Below, piece by piece: positions 42,650 to 49,603 of a stretch of 64,000 nucleotides of DNA; positions within the stretch are counted from its first letter, which is position 1, and every line of letters starts with the position of its first letter. The notes beneath the pieces are model-generated. The model ran no database searches and was not told the DNA's origin. It worked only from the letters and a program-made list of their open reading frames with translations. A program made the position numbers and the translations under genes. Source of the stretch: Nonomuraea candida (lineage in GTDB: Bacteria; Actinomycetota; Actinomycetes; Streptosporangiales; Streptosporangiaceae). The stretch is taken from positions 186,001 to 250,000 of the forward strand of contig NZ_JOAG01000010.1 in the NCBI RefSeq assembly GCF_000725485.1. The letters are read 5' to 3'.

Positions 42650-42859
42650 CTACTTCCCGGTGCGCCGGAACAGCCCGAACTCGACCAGGAGACCCAGCGC
42701 GGCGCCTGCGCCGAAGGCGAGGAGCTCGTCCGGCCCGAGCCCGCTGTCGCGGTCGGTCAGGAGGGTCACGAGCACGTTGCCGACGACGATGCCCGCGACG
42801 ACGAGGACGATGAGCCGCACCGTTCGTGCGGGGGATCCCTGGGTACGGTTCTCGGCCAT
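42650..42859 (-). CDS. Small two-segment membrane protein upstream of cydA
   Basis: 69 residues with two hydrophobic segments (VRLIVLVVAGIVVGNVLVTLL, read 20 at a time, and LLAFGAGAALGLLVEFGLF) joined by DRDSGLGPDE, ending FRRTGK. It precedes cydA by three bases and is therefore in the same operon. It is not similar to the known CydX peptide but could play a similar accessory role. I chose ATG 42859 because GGAAGG lies nine bases upstream; in-frame ATGs at 42868 and 42877 are closer to or before that site. Confidence 0.65.
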   Translation of the reverse strand: MAENRTQGSPARTVRLIVLVVAGIVVGNVLVTLLTDRDSGLGPDELLAFGAGAALGLLVEFGLFRRTGK

Positions 42860-42879
42860 CAGGTCCATCCTTCCCATGC

Positions 42880-42902
42880 GTAGACAGTCAACATGTAGAC
42901 AG
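42880..42902. promoter_or_regulatory. Direct repeat in the cyd promoter region
   Basis: GTAGACAG occurs at 42880-42887 and again at 42895-42902, 15 bp apart, in the 78-bp gap between the small membrane gene and the Lrp gene. It may bind a regulator of the cyd operon. No Rex-like or CRP-like site is evident here. Confidence 0.4.
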
Positions 42903-42937
42903 CCTACACAAAGGCGGACTTCACCGGTCCCGGACGA

Positions 42938-43390
42938 TCAGTCCTTGATGCGCTTCATGGTCAGATGGGAGTCGACGCGGGAGACGGCGGGCAGCGGCAG
43001 GATCTTCCGGCTGAGAAACTCCTCGTAGGCGATCTGGTCGGCGACCGCCACCCGCATGTAGTAGTCGGGCCGCCCGAACATGCGCCGGAACTCCAGCACC
43101 TCCTCCAGCGCCGCGACCCGCGACTCGAAGTCCTCCACGGTCTGCAGGTCGTTGACCGCGATCTCCACCGACACGACCACTTCGAGGGAGCGGCCGAGGG
43201 CCTCGGGCGAGATCTGCGCGCGGTAGCCCGCGATCACCCCCGCCTCCTCCAGCCGCTTGACCCGTCGCAGGCAGGGCGGCGGCGTCAGCCCCACCCGCCG
43301 GGCCAGCTCGACGTTCGACATCCGGCCGTCCTGCGACAGTTGGAACAATATTTCGCGATCAACGTGATCAAGGCTAATGACATTACGCAT
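42938..43390 (-). CDS. Lrp/AsnC-family transcriptional regulator
   Basis: 150 residues: AsnC helix-turn-helix (LDHVDREILFQLSQDGRMSN, LARRVGLTPPPCLRRVKRL) and a RAM ligand domain (VVVSVEIAVN, FGRPDYYMRVAVAD). It is divergent from azlC, an arrangement matching B. subtilis azlB-azlCD, where the Lrp-like AzlB represses branched-chain amino acid export genes. ATG at 43390 with GAAGGA nine bases upstream. Confidence 0.93.
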   Translation of the reverse strand: MRNVISLDHVDREILFQLSQDGRMSNVELARRVGLTPPPCLRRVKRLEEAGVIAGYRAQISPEALGRSLEVVVSVEIAVNDLQTVEDFESRVAALEEVLEFRRMFGRPDYYMRVAVADQIAYEEFLSRKILPLPAVSRVDSHLTMKRIKD

Positions 43391-43435
43391 ATGTCCGAAT
43401 CCTTCTAACAGGTGAAACCATATTATGCGAAATAA
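43379..43435. promoter_or_regulatory. Two palindromes in the lrp/azlC gap
   Basis: GACAT-TACGCAT-ATGTC (43379-43395) overlaps the Lrp start codon. TTAT-GCGAA-ATAA (43423-43435) lies 19 bp before the azlC ATG. Both have the size and AT-rich character of Lrp/AsnC sites, which suggests autoregulation plus control of azlCD. A TAAAAT element at 43440-43445 may be the azlC -10. Confidence 0.5.
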
Positions 43436-43453
43436 GCACTAAAATTGCGTTTC

Positions 43454-44287
43454 ATGAGTGGAACACGGGCGAGGAGTGGAGGGCGGGACTTCACGGCGGC
43501 GGTGGCGGACACCGCGTCGGTGGGGTTGAGCCTGTTCCCCCTCGGGATCAGCTTCGGCGTCCTGGTGGTGCACGCCGGGCTGAGCTGGTGGTGGGCGACG
43601 GTGTTCACCGCCGTGATCTACGCGGGCTCGCTGGAGTTCCTGCTGCTCGGGCTGGTCGCGTCCGTGACGCCGCTGGGGCAGATCGCGGTGACGGCGCTGC
43701 TGGTGAACATGCGGCACATCTTCTACGCCCTGTCCTTCCCCCTGCGTCAGGTCCGCCCGCTCGGCCGCGTCTACGCCACCTTCGCGCTCACCGACGAGGC
43801 GTACGCGCTGACCGCCGGCGGCCGGGCGCGGTCGTGGAGCAGCGCCCGCATCCTGTGGATGCAGGTGTTGTGCCAGGGCTACTGGGTCGGCGGGGCCACG
43901 GCCGGCGCGCTGGCCGGCTCGCTGGTCCCGGTCACCCTGCACGGCCTGGACTTCGCCCTGACCGCGCTGTTCGTGGTCCTGACGATCGACGCCTGGCGCG
44001 CCCAGCGCGACCTGCCCGCGCCGCTGCTGGCGGCGGTCAGCTTCGCCCTCGCCGCCCTCCTGGTCCCGGGGCAGCTGCTGCCGGGCGCGATGGGCCTGTT
44101 CACCGCGGCCCTCCTCATCCGGTACGCCCTGCACCGCCGCGCCACCGCCGGGTCGCAGCAGGACGCTCTCGACGGCCCGCCCCAGCACCCCGTCCCGGCC
44201 CCGGCGTCTCCCTCGACGGCTACGGCAGCGGGTCCGGCTACGGCAGCGGCTTCGGCTTCGGCTTCGGCTTCGGCTTCGGAAAGGTAG
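43454..44287 (+). CDS. azlC: AzlC-type branched-chain amino acid exporter subunit
   Basis: 277 residues with about five to six membrane segments. AzlC motifs PLGISFGVLVVHAGLSWWWA, YAGSLEFLLLGL and LLVNMRHIFYALSFP are clear. With AzlD it exports branched-chain amino acids. The last 50 residues are Pro/Ala/Ser-rich, ending in (SA)n encoded by about six GGCTTC hexamers (44248-44281), a site prone to length change. ATG 43454 chosen; a TTG at 43445 is in frame but overlaps the putative -10. Confidence 0.9.
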   Translation: MSGTRARSGGRDFTAAVADTASVGLSLFPLGISFGVLVVHAGLSWWWATVFTAVIYAGSLEFLLLGLVASVTPLGQIAVTALLVNMRHIFYALSFPLRQVRPLGRVYATFALTDEAYALTAGGRARSWSSARILWMQVLCQGYWVGGATAGALAGSLVPVTLHGLDFALTALFVVLTIDAWRAQRDLPAPLLAAVSFALAALLVPGQLLPGAMGLFTAALLIRYALHRRATAGSQQDALDGPPQHPVPAPASPSTATAAGPATAAASASASASASER

Positions 44288-44293
44288 GACCGC

Positions 44294-44626
44294 GTGCCCA
44301 CCCCGCTCTACCTGGCGGCCGCCGTGGCCGTCAGCACCGCCATCACCTGGGGCCTGCGCGCCCTGCCCTTCGCCGTGCTCACCCCGCTGCGCCGCTCGGC
44401 CGTCCTGCGTTACCTCGCCTTCCACATGCCGGTCGGCATCATGCTGATCCTGGCCCTGTACACCCTGCGCGACTTCCGCCCCACCGCCTGGCCGGCCGCC
44501 CTGCCCACGGTCGTGGCCCTGGCGGCGGCGGTCGGGCTGCACCTGAAGACGCGCAACGCGGTGATCAGCGTGCTGGGCGCGACCGCCGTGCACGTGCTGC
44601 TGTCGACCTTCTGGGCGGCCGGCTGA
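44294..44626 (+). CDS. azlD: AzlD-type branched-chain amino acid exporter subunit
   Basis: 110 residues with four membrane segments, including TWGLRALPFAVLTPLRRSAV and FHMPVGIMLILALYTL, typical of AzlD. It partners the preceding AzlC (six-base gap, GTG start). Four bases after its stop the E1-like gene begins, so the RiPP-like locus may be partly read through from the azlCD transcript. Confidence 0.88.
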   Translation: MPTPLYLAAAVAVSTAITWGLRALPFAVLTPLRRSAVLRYLAFHMPVGIMLILALYTLRDFRPTAWPAALPTVVALAAAVGLHLKTRNAVISVLGATAVHVLLSTFWAAG

Positions 44627-44630
44627 GAGG

Positions 44631-45728
44631 TTGACGCCGGGCCGCGCGGATATCGACGATCTGTGGATGCGCCTTCCCCGCGTGAAGCCCGAGCACGCCC
44701 CGTACCGGCTGGGTGACGGCACGATCCGGCTCGGTGGCGCCCTGTACCCCATCGCCTCGGAGATCACCGACGACGACGGCTGGGCGTGGACGGCGCTGAC
44801 GCTCATGGACGGCACGCGTACCCAGGAGGAGATCGCCGCCCGGCTCCGGGCGGCCTTCCCGGACCTGAGCCAGGAGGAGGCCGAGGACGTCGTCGCCACC
44901 CTCGTGGCCTCCGGCCACGTCGAGGAGGCCGCGCCCGGTCCCTGCGCGGAGCTGAGCGAGCACGAGAAGGAGCGTTACAGCCGCAGCAGGGACTACTTCC
45001 GCTGGGTGGACCTCAGCCCCCGCGACCACGGGTGGGAGCCGCAGGTGCGGATCAAGGCCGCCCGGGTGCTGGTGCTCGGCCTCGGCGGTACGGGCAGCCA
45101 CGCCGCCTGGGCGCTGACCGCGGCGGGTGTGGGCCGGCTGCACCTGGTGGACCCCGACGTCGTGGAGCTGTCGAACCTCAACAGGCAACTGCTCTACACC
45201 GAGGCGGACCTCGGCCGCCCCAAGGCCGACGTGGCGCTCGACCGGCTGCGCCGGGTCAACTCCGGCGTGCGGATCACCGTGGCGAGGACGGCGGTGGACG
45301 GCCCCGGGGAGCTGGCCCGGCTGGTGCGCGGCTTCGACGTGCTGGCGCTCTGCGCGGACCGGCCGCGCGAGCTGGGCGGCATCCAGAGCTGGGCCAACGA
45401 GGTGTGCGGCCGGGCCGGCATGCCGTGGGTGAGCGGCGGCTACAACGGGCCGCTGGTCAGCGTGGGGGTCTTCGGCCCCGGCGGGCCGTGCTTCGCCTGC
45501 GTGCGTGCCGGCATCCCGCCGCGGCCCGGCGCCGACTACGCCTGGCCGGGGGTGACGGGCGCGTCGGCGGGCTTGTCCGGGCAGCTGGTCGCGCACGACG
45601 TCCTGGCGCTGGTGACCGGGCTGCTGCCGACGCCGCCGGGCTACTTCCACGGGGTGACGCTGCTGGACCCGGACGGCCACGTGTACGCCCGCCATCCGGC
45701 GCGCCCCGACTGTGCCATCTGCTCTTGA
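44631..45728 (+). CDS. MccB-like E1/ThiF adenylating enzyme with N-terminal PqqD-like recognition domain
   Basis: 365 residues. Residues 12-100 resemble a PqqD-like RiPP recognition element (APYRLGDGTIRLGG, EEIAARLRAAFPDLSQEEAE). Residues 128-365 form an E1-type adenylation domain: GLGGTG at 150-155, VDPDVVELSNLNRQLLYTEA around 173-192 with the SNLNRQ motif, and zinc CxxC pairs at 287-290 and 361-364. This order matches MccB of microcin C7 and PaaA of pantocin A, which activate a peptide's C-terminal or side-chain carboxamide. TTG start, GAGAGG directly upstream; ATG 44667 is an alternative. The peptide substrate is probably encoded 63 bp downstream. Confidence 0.85.
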   Translation: MTPGRADIDDLWMRLPRVKPEHAPYRLGDGTIRLGGALYPIASEITDDDGWAWTALTLMDGTRTQEEIAARLRAAFPDLSQEEAEDVVATLVASGHVEEAAPGPCAELSEHEKERYSRSRDYFRWVDLSPRDHGWEPQVRIKAARVLVLGLGGTGSHAAWALTAAGVGRLHLVDPDVVELSNLNRQLLYTEADLGRPKADVALDRLRRVNSGVRITVARTAVDGPGELARLVRGFDVLALCADRPRELGGIQSWANEVCGRAGMPWVSGGYNGPLVSVGVFGPGGPCFACVRAGIPPRPGADYAWPGVTGASAGLSGQLVAHDVLALVTGLLPTPPGYFHGVTLLDPDGHVYARHPARPDCAICS

Positions 45729-45753
45729 TCAGCGGGCGACATGATCGTACCGT
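45725..45753 (+). promoter_or_regulatory. Candidate promoter for the precursor peptide gene
   Basis: TTGATC (45725-45730), overlapping the stop of the E1-like gene, and TACCGT (45748-45753) are spaced by exactly 17 bp. The peptide ATG follows 38 bp later. A separate promoter for the precursor would let the peptide outnumber its enzyme, as is usual in RiPP loci. Confidence 0.4.
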
Positions 45754-45791
45754 CGCGGATAGCGTTCCCTCCCCGCTTGGTAAGGAGTGTC

Positions 45792-45914
45792 ATGAGCAGC
45801 ACCCCCAGCCCGGAACCACCCCAGGAGCGGAAGCCGCGCAAGAAGATCACTGTCCGGCGGCTGGACAAGATCGAGCCCACGGCGATGACGCCCAGCCACG
45901 GGAACTCCAACTGA
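45792..45914 (+). CDS. Candidate RiPP precursor peptide, 40 residues with C-terminal Asn
   Basis: ATG with AAGGAG seven bases upstream. The peptide has a Ser/Pro-rich start, a basic middle (QERKPRKKITVRRLDKIEPT) likely to be the leader that the PqqD-like domain binds, and the tail AMTPSHGNSN. The last four residues GNSN parallel GNAN at the end of microcin C7 precursor MRTGNAN, where MccB converts the terminal Asn. There is no Cys and few aromatic residues, which argues against lanthipeptide or thiazole chemistry at the C-terminus. Encoded between the E1-like enzyme and an M50-like protease. I recognise no named family. Confidence 0.7.
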   Translation: MSSTPSPEPPQERKPRKKITVRRLDKIEPTAMTPSHGNSN

Positions 45915-45921
45915 TCCGCGT

Positions 45922-45944
45922 GCGGGCAGGGTGACCTGCCCCGC
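45922..45944 (+). terminator. Hairpin after the precursor gene, possible attenuator
   Basis: GCGGGCAGG and CCTGCCCCGC pair around a four-base loop with one bulge, eight bases past the precursor stop and before the protease start. In RiPP loci a weak hairpin here often raises precursor message over downstream genes. Confidence 0.5.
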
Positions 45945-45961
45945 GCTCCTACTCCGCCGGG

Positions 45962-47161
45962 ATGCGTGTGCCTTTGACCGTCGCCTTCCACCGCCTGGGC
46001 GTCCGCCGCGACGGCGACGAGTGGATCGTCGGGCGGGTGGACTCCGGCGACTTCGTGGCCGTGCCGGAGGAGGGGCTGCGCGCCATCCGCCTCCTCCAGG
46101 CCGGGCTGGGCGTCGAGGAGGTGCGCGCGCGGCTGCTGGAGGAGACCGGGACCGACCTCGACGTGGAGGACTTCGTCACCGACCTGGCGGAGGCGGGCCT
46201 GGTGGCCGCGATCGACGGCCGCGCCGTCCCGGGCCCGCCGTCGCCGCGGCCCACGTTCCCGTGGCTGCGGCCCCGGCACCTGCGCTGGGCGCTGCATCCC
46301 GCGCTGCACCTGTCGCTGCTGGCCCCGATCGGGGCCGGGGTCGTCTGCCTGGCGCTGCGGCCCTCGATCTTCCCCGGCTGGGACGCCGTCTTCTGGACCG
46401 AGCACGGCGCCCTCGTCCTGCTGACCTGGGCGGCGGTCGCCTGGCTGACCACCGGCCTGCACGAGCTGGCCCACCTGTGCACCGCGCGTGCCGCCGGCGT
46501 GCCGGCGCGGATCACGCTCGGCACGCGCCTGCAGTTCCTCGTCGCCCAGACGGACGTCTCGGGGGTGTGGCTGGCGCCGGCCCGGGTGCGCGTCACCGTC
46601 TACCTGTCCGGCGTCGCCGTGGACCTGGCGATCTGCGGGCTGGCGCTGACCTGGGCGTTCTTCATGGGGCCGCATCCGGTCCTGGCGTGGGTGACGCTCG
46701 TGCAGGTGCTGCGGCTGGCCAACCAGCTGCTGGTGTTCATGCGTACGGACCTGTACTTCCTGCTCCAGGACCTGACGGGCTGCCGGAACCTGTACGGGAA
46801 CGGCGCGGCGTACGTGCGCGCCCTGCTGCGCGGCCGGCGCGGGACGCTGGCCGCGCTGCCGCCGCGCGAACGGCGCAGCGTCCGGCTCTACGCGATGGTG
46901 CAGAGCGCCGGCACCGTCACCTGCGTCGCGTTCGCGCTGCTGGTGACGCTGCCGCTGGTGGTCAACCTCGTGCTGCACGCCGGGCGGGACCTGGTGCTGG
47001 CGCGCGATCCGCTGGCGATGGCCGAGGCCCTCGTGGTGCTGGCGGTCATCATCGTGCCGGACGTCCTGTGGGTGCGCGCGTGGTGGCGCCGGCACGGCCA
47101 TCGGGTACGGCGGGGCGCGGCGGCCGTACGCCACGGCCTCCTCCGGCCCCGGCCGCACTGA
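45962..47161 (+). CDS. M50-like membrane metalloprotease with N-terminal PqqD-like domain
   Basis: 399 residues. Residues 5-88 look like a second PqqD-like peptide-binding domain (EWIVGRVDSGDFVAVPEEGL). The rest has about seven membrane segments, with zinc motif HELAH at 167-171 and the downstream third-ligand region FMRTDLYFLLQDL (Asp263), which corresponds to NPLLKFDGYY in YydH-type M50 proteins. YydH processes the epipeptide precursor YydF, so a role in cleaving or exporting the modified 40-residue peptide is likely. ATG 45962 has only a weak ribosome site. Confidence 0.82.
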   Translation: MRVPLTVAFHRLGVRRDGDEWIVGRVDSGDFVAVPEEGLRAIRLLQAGLGVEEVRARLLEETGTDLDVEDFVTDLAEAGLVAAIDGRAVPGPPSPRPTFPWLRPRHLRWALHPALHLSLLAPIGAGVVCLALRPSIFPGWDAVFWTEHGALVLLTWAAVAWLTTGLHELAHLCTARAAGVPARITLGTRLQFLVAQTDVSGVWLAPARVRVTVYLSGVAVDLAICGLALTWAFFMGPHPVLAWVTLVQVLRLANQLLVFMRTDLYFLLQDLTGCRNLYGNGAAYVRALLRGRRGTLAALPPRERRSVRLYAMVQSAGTVTCVAFALLVTLPLVVNLVLHAGRDLVLARDPLAMAEALVVLAVIIVPDVLWVRAWWRRHGHRVRRGAAAVRHGLLRPRPH

Positions 47162-47280
47162 TCGCGCGGAACCGCGCCCGGCGATGGCCAGAAGATGCCC
47201 TCCGTGCTCAGATGGACGAGGCGGACCGATCATCGAGGCCCGCCGATCACGTCAGCCCCTGCCCGGAAGGTGAGACGTCC

Positions 47281-49602
47281 ATGAGTCATCCGCAGCACGA
47301 AGGGTTGAGCCGGCGCCGGGTCCTCGGCGGGGCGGCCGGGCTGGCCGCCGGAGCCGCGGCCACCGCCGCGGGGCTGCCGTCCGCCGCCTCCGCGGCGACA
47401 CCCGCCCCGCAGGAGCTCGCCCGCCTGCGCAGGCAGGCGGCGCGGGTGACGATCACCCGCGACGACTGGGGCATCCCGCACGTGACGGGCAGGACCGACG
47501 CCGACGCGGTCTTCGGCATGATGTACGCCCAGGCCGAGGACGACTTCAACCGCATCGAGCACAACTACCTGGTCAGCCTGGGCCGGCTCGCCGAGGCCGA
47601 GGGCGAGGGCGCGATCTGGCAGGACCTGCGCCAGCGGCTGTTCGTCGATCCGCGCGCCCTGAGGAGGGACTACGAGCGGTGCCCCGGCTGGTTACGCCGG
47701 CTGATGCGGGCCTGGGCCGACGGGCTCAACTACTACCTCGCCACGCATCCCGAGGTGCGCCCGCGCGTGCTCGACCGGTTCGAGCCGTGGATGCCGCTGA
47801 GCTTCTCGGAGGGCAGCATCGGCGGCGACATCGAGCGGGTGCCGCTCACCCAGCTCGAAGCCTTCTACGGCGGCCGGCCGGCGCCGATGACCGACGAGGA
47901 GCGCGCGCTGCTCCTCCACGAGCCCAGAGGCTCGAACGGCATGGCCATCGCGCCCCGCCGCACGAGGGACGGCCGCGCGCTGCTGCTGATCAACCCGCAC
48001 ACCAGCTTCTTCTTCCGCTCCGAGCAGCACGTGACGAGCGAGGAGGGGCTCGACGTCTACGGCGCGGCCACCTGGGGCCAGTTCTTCGTCTACCAGGGCT
48101 TCAACGCGCACGCGGGCTGGATGCACACCTCCAGCGGCGTGGACAACGTGGACGAGTTCGCCGAGACGATCGTGACCGGGGCGGACGGCAGCCGTTCCTA
48201 CCGCTACGGCGACGCGCTGCGCCGGGTGACCACCAGGACGATCACCCTGGACCACCGGACGGCGGACGGCGGGCTGGCGCGGCGCACGTTCACCACCTAC
48301 GCCACCCACCACGGGCCGATCGTGCGCGAGGCGGACGGCAAGTGGATCGCGTTCGCGCTGATGAACCGCCCGGTCGAGGCGCTGCAGCAGAGCTTCCTGC
48401 GCACGAAGGCGCACGACTACCGCGGTTTCCTCAAGGTGGCGGCCTTCAAGGCGAACAGCTCGAACAACACGGTCTTCGCCGACTCGAAGGGCGAGATCGC
48501 CTTCCTCGTGCCGCAGTTCATGCCGCTGCGCGACGACCGCTTCGACTATCGCCGTCCGGTGGACGGCAGCGACCCGGCGACCGACTGGCGCGGGCTGCAC
48601 AGCCTGGCGAGCCTGCCGCAGGCGGTGAACCCGCGCAACGGCTGGGTGTTCAACACCAACAACTGGCCGTGGACCGCGGCGGGCCCGGACAGCCCCGAGG
48701 CCGCCGACCACCCGCGCTACTTCGACCAGGCCGGCGAGAACCCGCGCGGGCCGCAGGCGATCCGGGTGCTGAGCGCGCGCGCCGACTTCACCCCGCAGGC
48801 GCTGATCGAGGCCGCCTTCGACCCCTACCTCACCGCCTTCGCCCGGCTGCTGCCCGGCCTGGTCGCGGCCTGGGACGCGCTGCCCGGCGGCGACCCGCGC
48901 AAGGCCGCGCTGGCCGGCCCGGTCGAGCTGCTGCGCGGGTGGGACCACCGCTGGGCCGCGGACTCGGCGGCGACGTCACTGGCCGCGGACCCGGCGGCGA
49001 CGTCACTCGCCGCGGACCCGGCGGCGACGTCACTGGCCGCGGACTCGGCGGCGACATCGCTGGCCGTGTTCTGGGGTGACGCGATCTGGGCGGTCGCGCT
49101 CCAGCCCGCCCGGGACGCGGGCCTGTCGGTCTGGGACTACCTGGCCGGGCGCGCGACCGACGCGCAGCGGCTCGCGGCGCTCGACGAGGCGGTGTCGCGG
49201 CTGACGCGGGACTTCGGCGGCTGGCGGGTGCCCTGGGGTGAGATCAACCGGTTCCAGCGCAATGACGGCGCGATCGTGCAGCGGTTCGACGACGCCAAGC
49301 CGAGCCTGCCCGTGCCGTTCACCTCCGCGCGCTGGGGCTCCCTCGCCTCCTTCGGGGCCGGCCGCCATCCGGGGACCAGGCGTTACTACGGCACCAGCGG
49401 CAACAGCTTCGTCGCGGTGGTGGAGTTCGGGCCGCGGGTGCGCGCCTGGGCGATCACGGCGGGCGGCGCGAGCGGGCACCCCGGCTCGCCGCACTTCACC
49501 GACCAGGCCGAGCGGTACGCCGCCGGCGACCTGCGGCCCGTCCACTTCCACCCCGGCGACCTCGAAGGCCACGTCGAGCGGCGCTACCGGCCGGGCGAGT
49601 GA
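47281..49602 (+). CDS. Secreted penicillin-acylase-family Ntn hydrolase
   Basis: 773 residues. Twin-arginine signal SRRRVLGGAAG (10-20) and cleavage near ASA-AT (about 39). Short A-chain, spacer, then the autocleavage site before Ser218 (PRGSNGMAIAP), which becomes the N-terminal nucleophile. B-chain has FKANSSNNTVFADSKGEIAF and NPRNGWVFNTNNWPWTA. Family members hydrolyse beta-lactam side chains, acyl-homoserine lactones or lipopeptide acyl chains. An in-frame 27-bp repeat inserts four AATSLA(A)D copies near residues 561-596. ATG 47281 with GGAAGG upstream. It may or may not belong with the peptide locus 119 bp upstream. Confidence 0.88.
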   Translation: MSHPQHEGLSRRRVLGGAAGLAAGAAATAAGLPSAASAATPAPQELARLRRQAARVTITRDDWGIPHVTGRTDADAVFGMMYAQAEDDFNRIEHNYLVSLGRLAEAEGEGAIWQDLRQRLFVDPRALRRDYERCPGWLRRLMRAWADGLNYYLATHPEVRPRVLDRFEPWMPLSFSEGSIGGDIERVPLTQLEAFYGGRPAPMTDEERALLLHEPRGSNGMAIAPRRTRDGRALLLINPHTSFFFRSEQHVTSEEGLDVYGAATWGQFFVYQGFNAHAGWMHTSSGVDNVDEFAETIVTGADGSRSYRYGDALRRVTTRTITLDHRTADGGLARRTFTTYATHHGPIVREADGKWIAFALMNRPVEALQQSFLRTKAHDYRGFLKVAAFKANSSNNTVFADSKGEIAFLVPQFMPLRDDRFDYRRPVDGSDPATDWRGLHSLASLPQAVNPRNGWVFNTNNWPWTAAGPDSPEAADHPRYFDQAGENPRGPQAIRVLSARADFTPQALIEAAFDPYLTAFARLLPGLVAAWDALPGGDPRKAALAGPVELLRGWDHRWAADSAATSLAADPAATSLAADPAATSLAADSAATSLAVFWGDAIWAVALQPARDAGLSVWDYLAGRATDAQRLAALDEAVSRLTRDFGGWRVPWGEINRFQRNDGAIVQRFDDAKPSLPVPFTSARWGSLASFGAGRHPGTRRYYGTSGNSFVAVVEFGPRVRAWAITAGGASGHPGSPHFTDQAERYAAGDLRPVHFHPGDLEGHVERRYRPGE
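48961..49068 (+). repeat. Four in-frame 27-bp tandem repeats in the acylase gene
   Basis: Units at 48961, 48988, 49015 and 49042 each encode nine residues D(S/P)AATSLAA; the last has diverged at its end. Since 27 is divisible by three, copy number changes alter protein length without a frameshift. The insertion lies between two helices typical of the B-chain (HRWAA before, VFWGDAIWAVAL after). Confidence 0.93.
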
Positions 49603-49603
49603 C

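Noticed and set aside
44631..45728. Molybdopterin or thiamin ThiF/MoeB enzyme
   Set aside because: The N-terminal PqqD-like domain and adjacent peptide gene are not found with MoeB/ThiF, and no ThiS/MoaD-like partner with a GG end is nearby.
43454..47161. One six-gene peptide export cluster including azlCD
   Set aside because: AzlCD with its divergent Lrp is a self-contained amino-acid export unit; its closeness to the E1 gene alone does not show a shared function.
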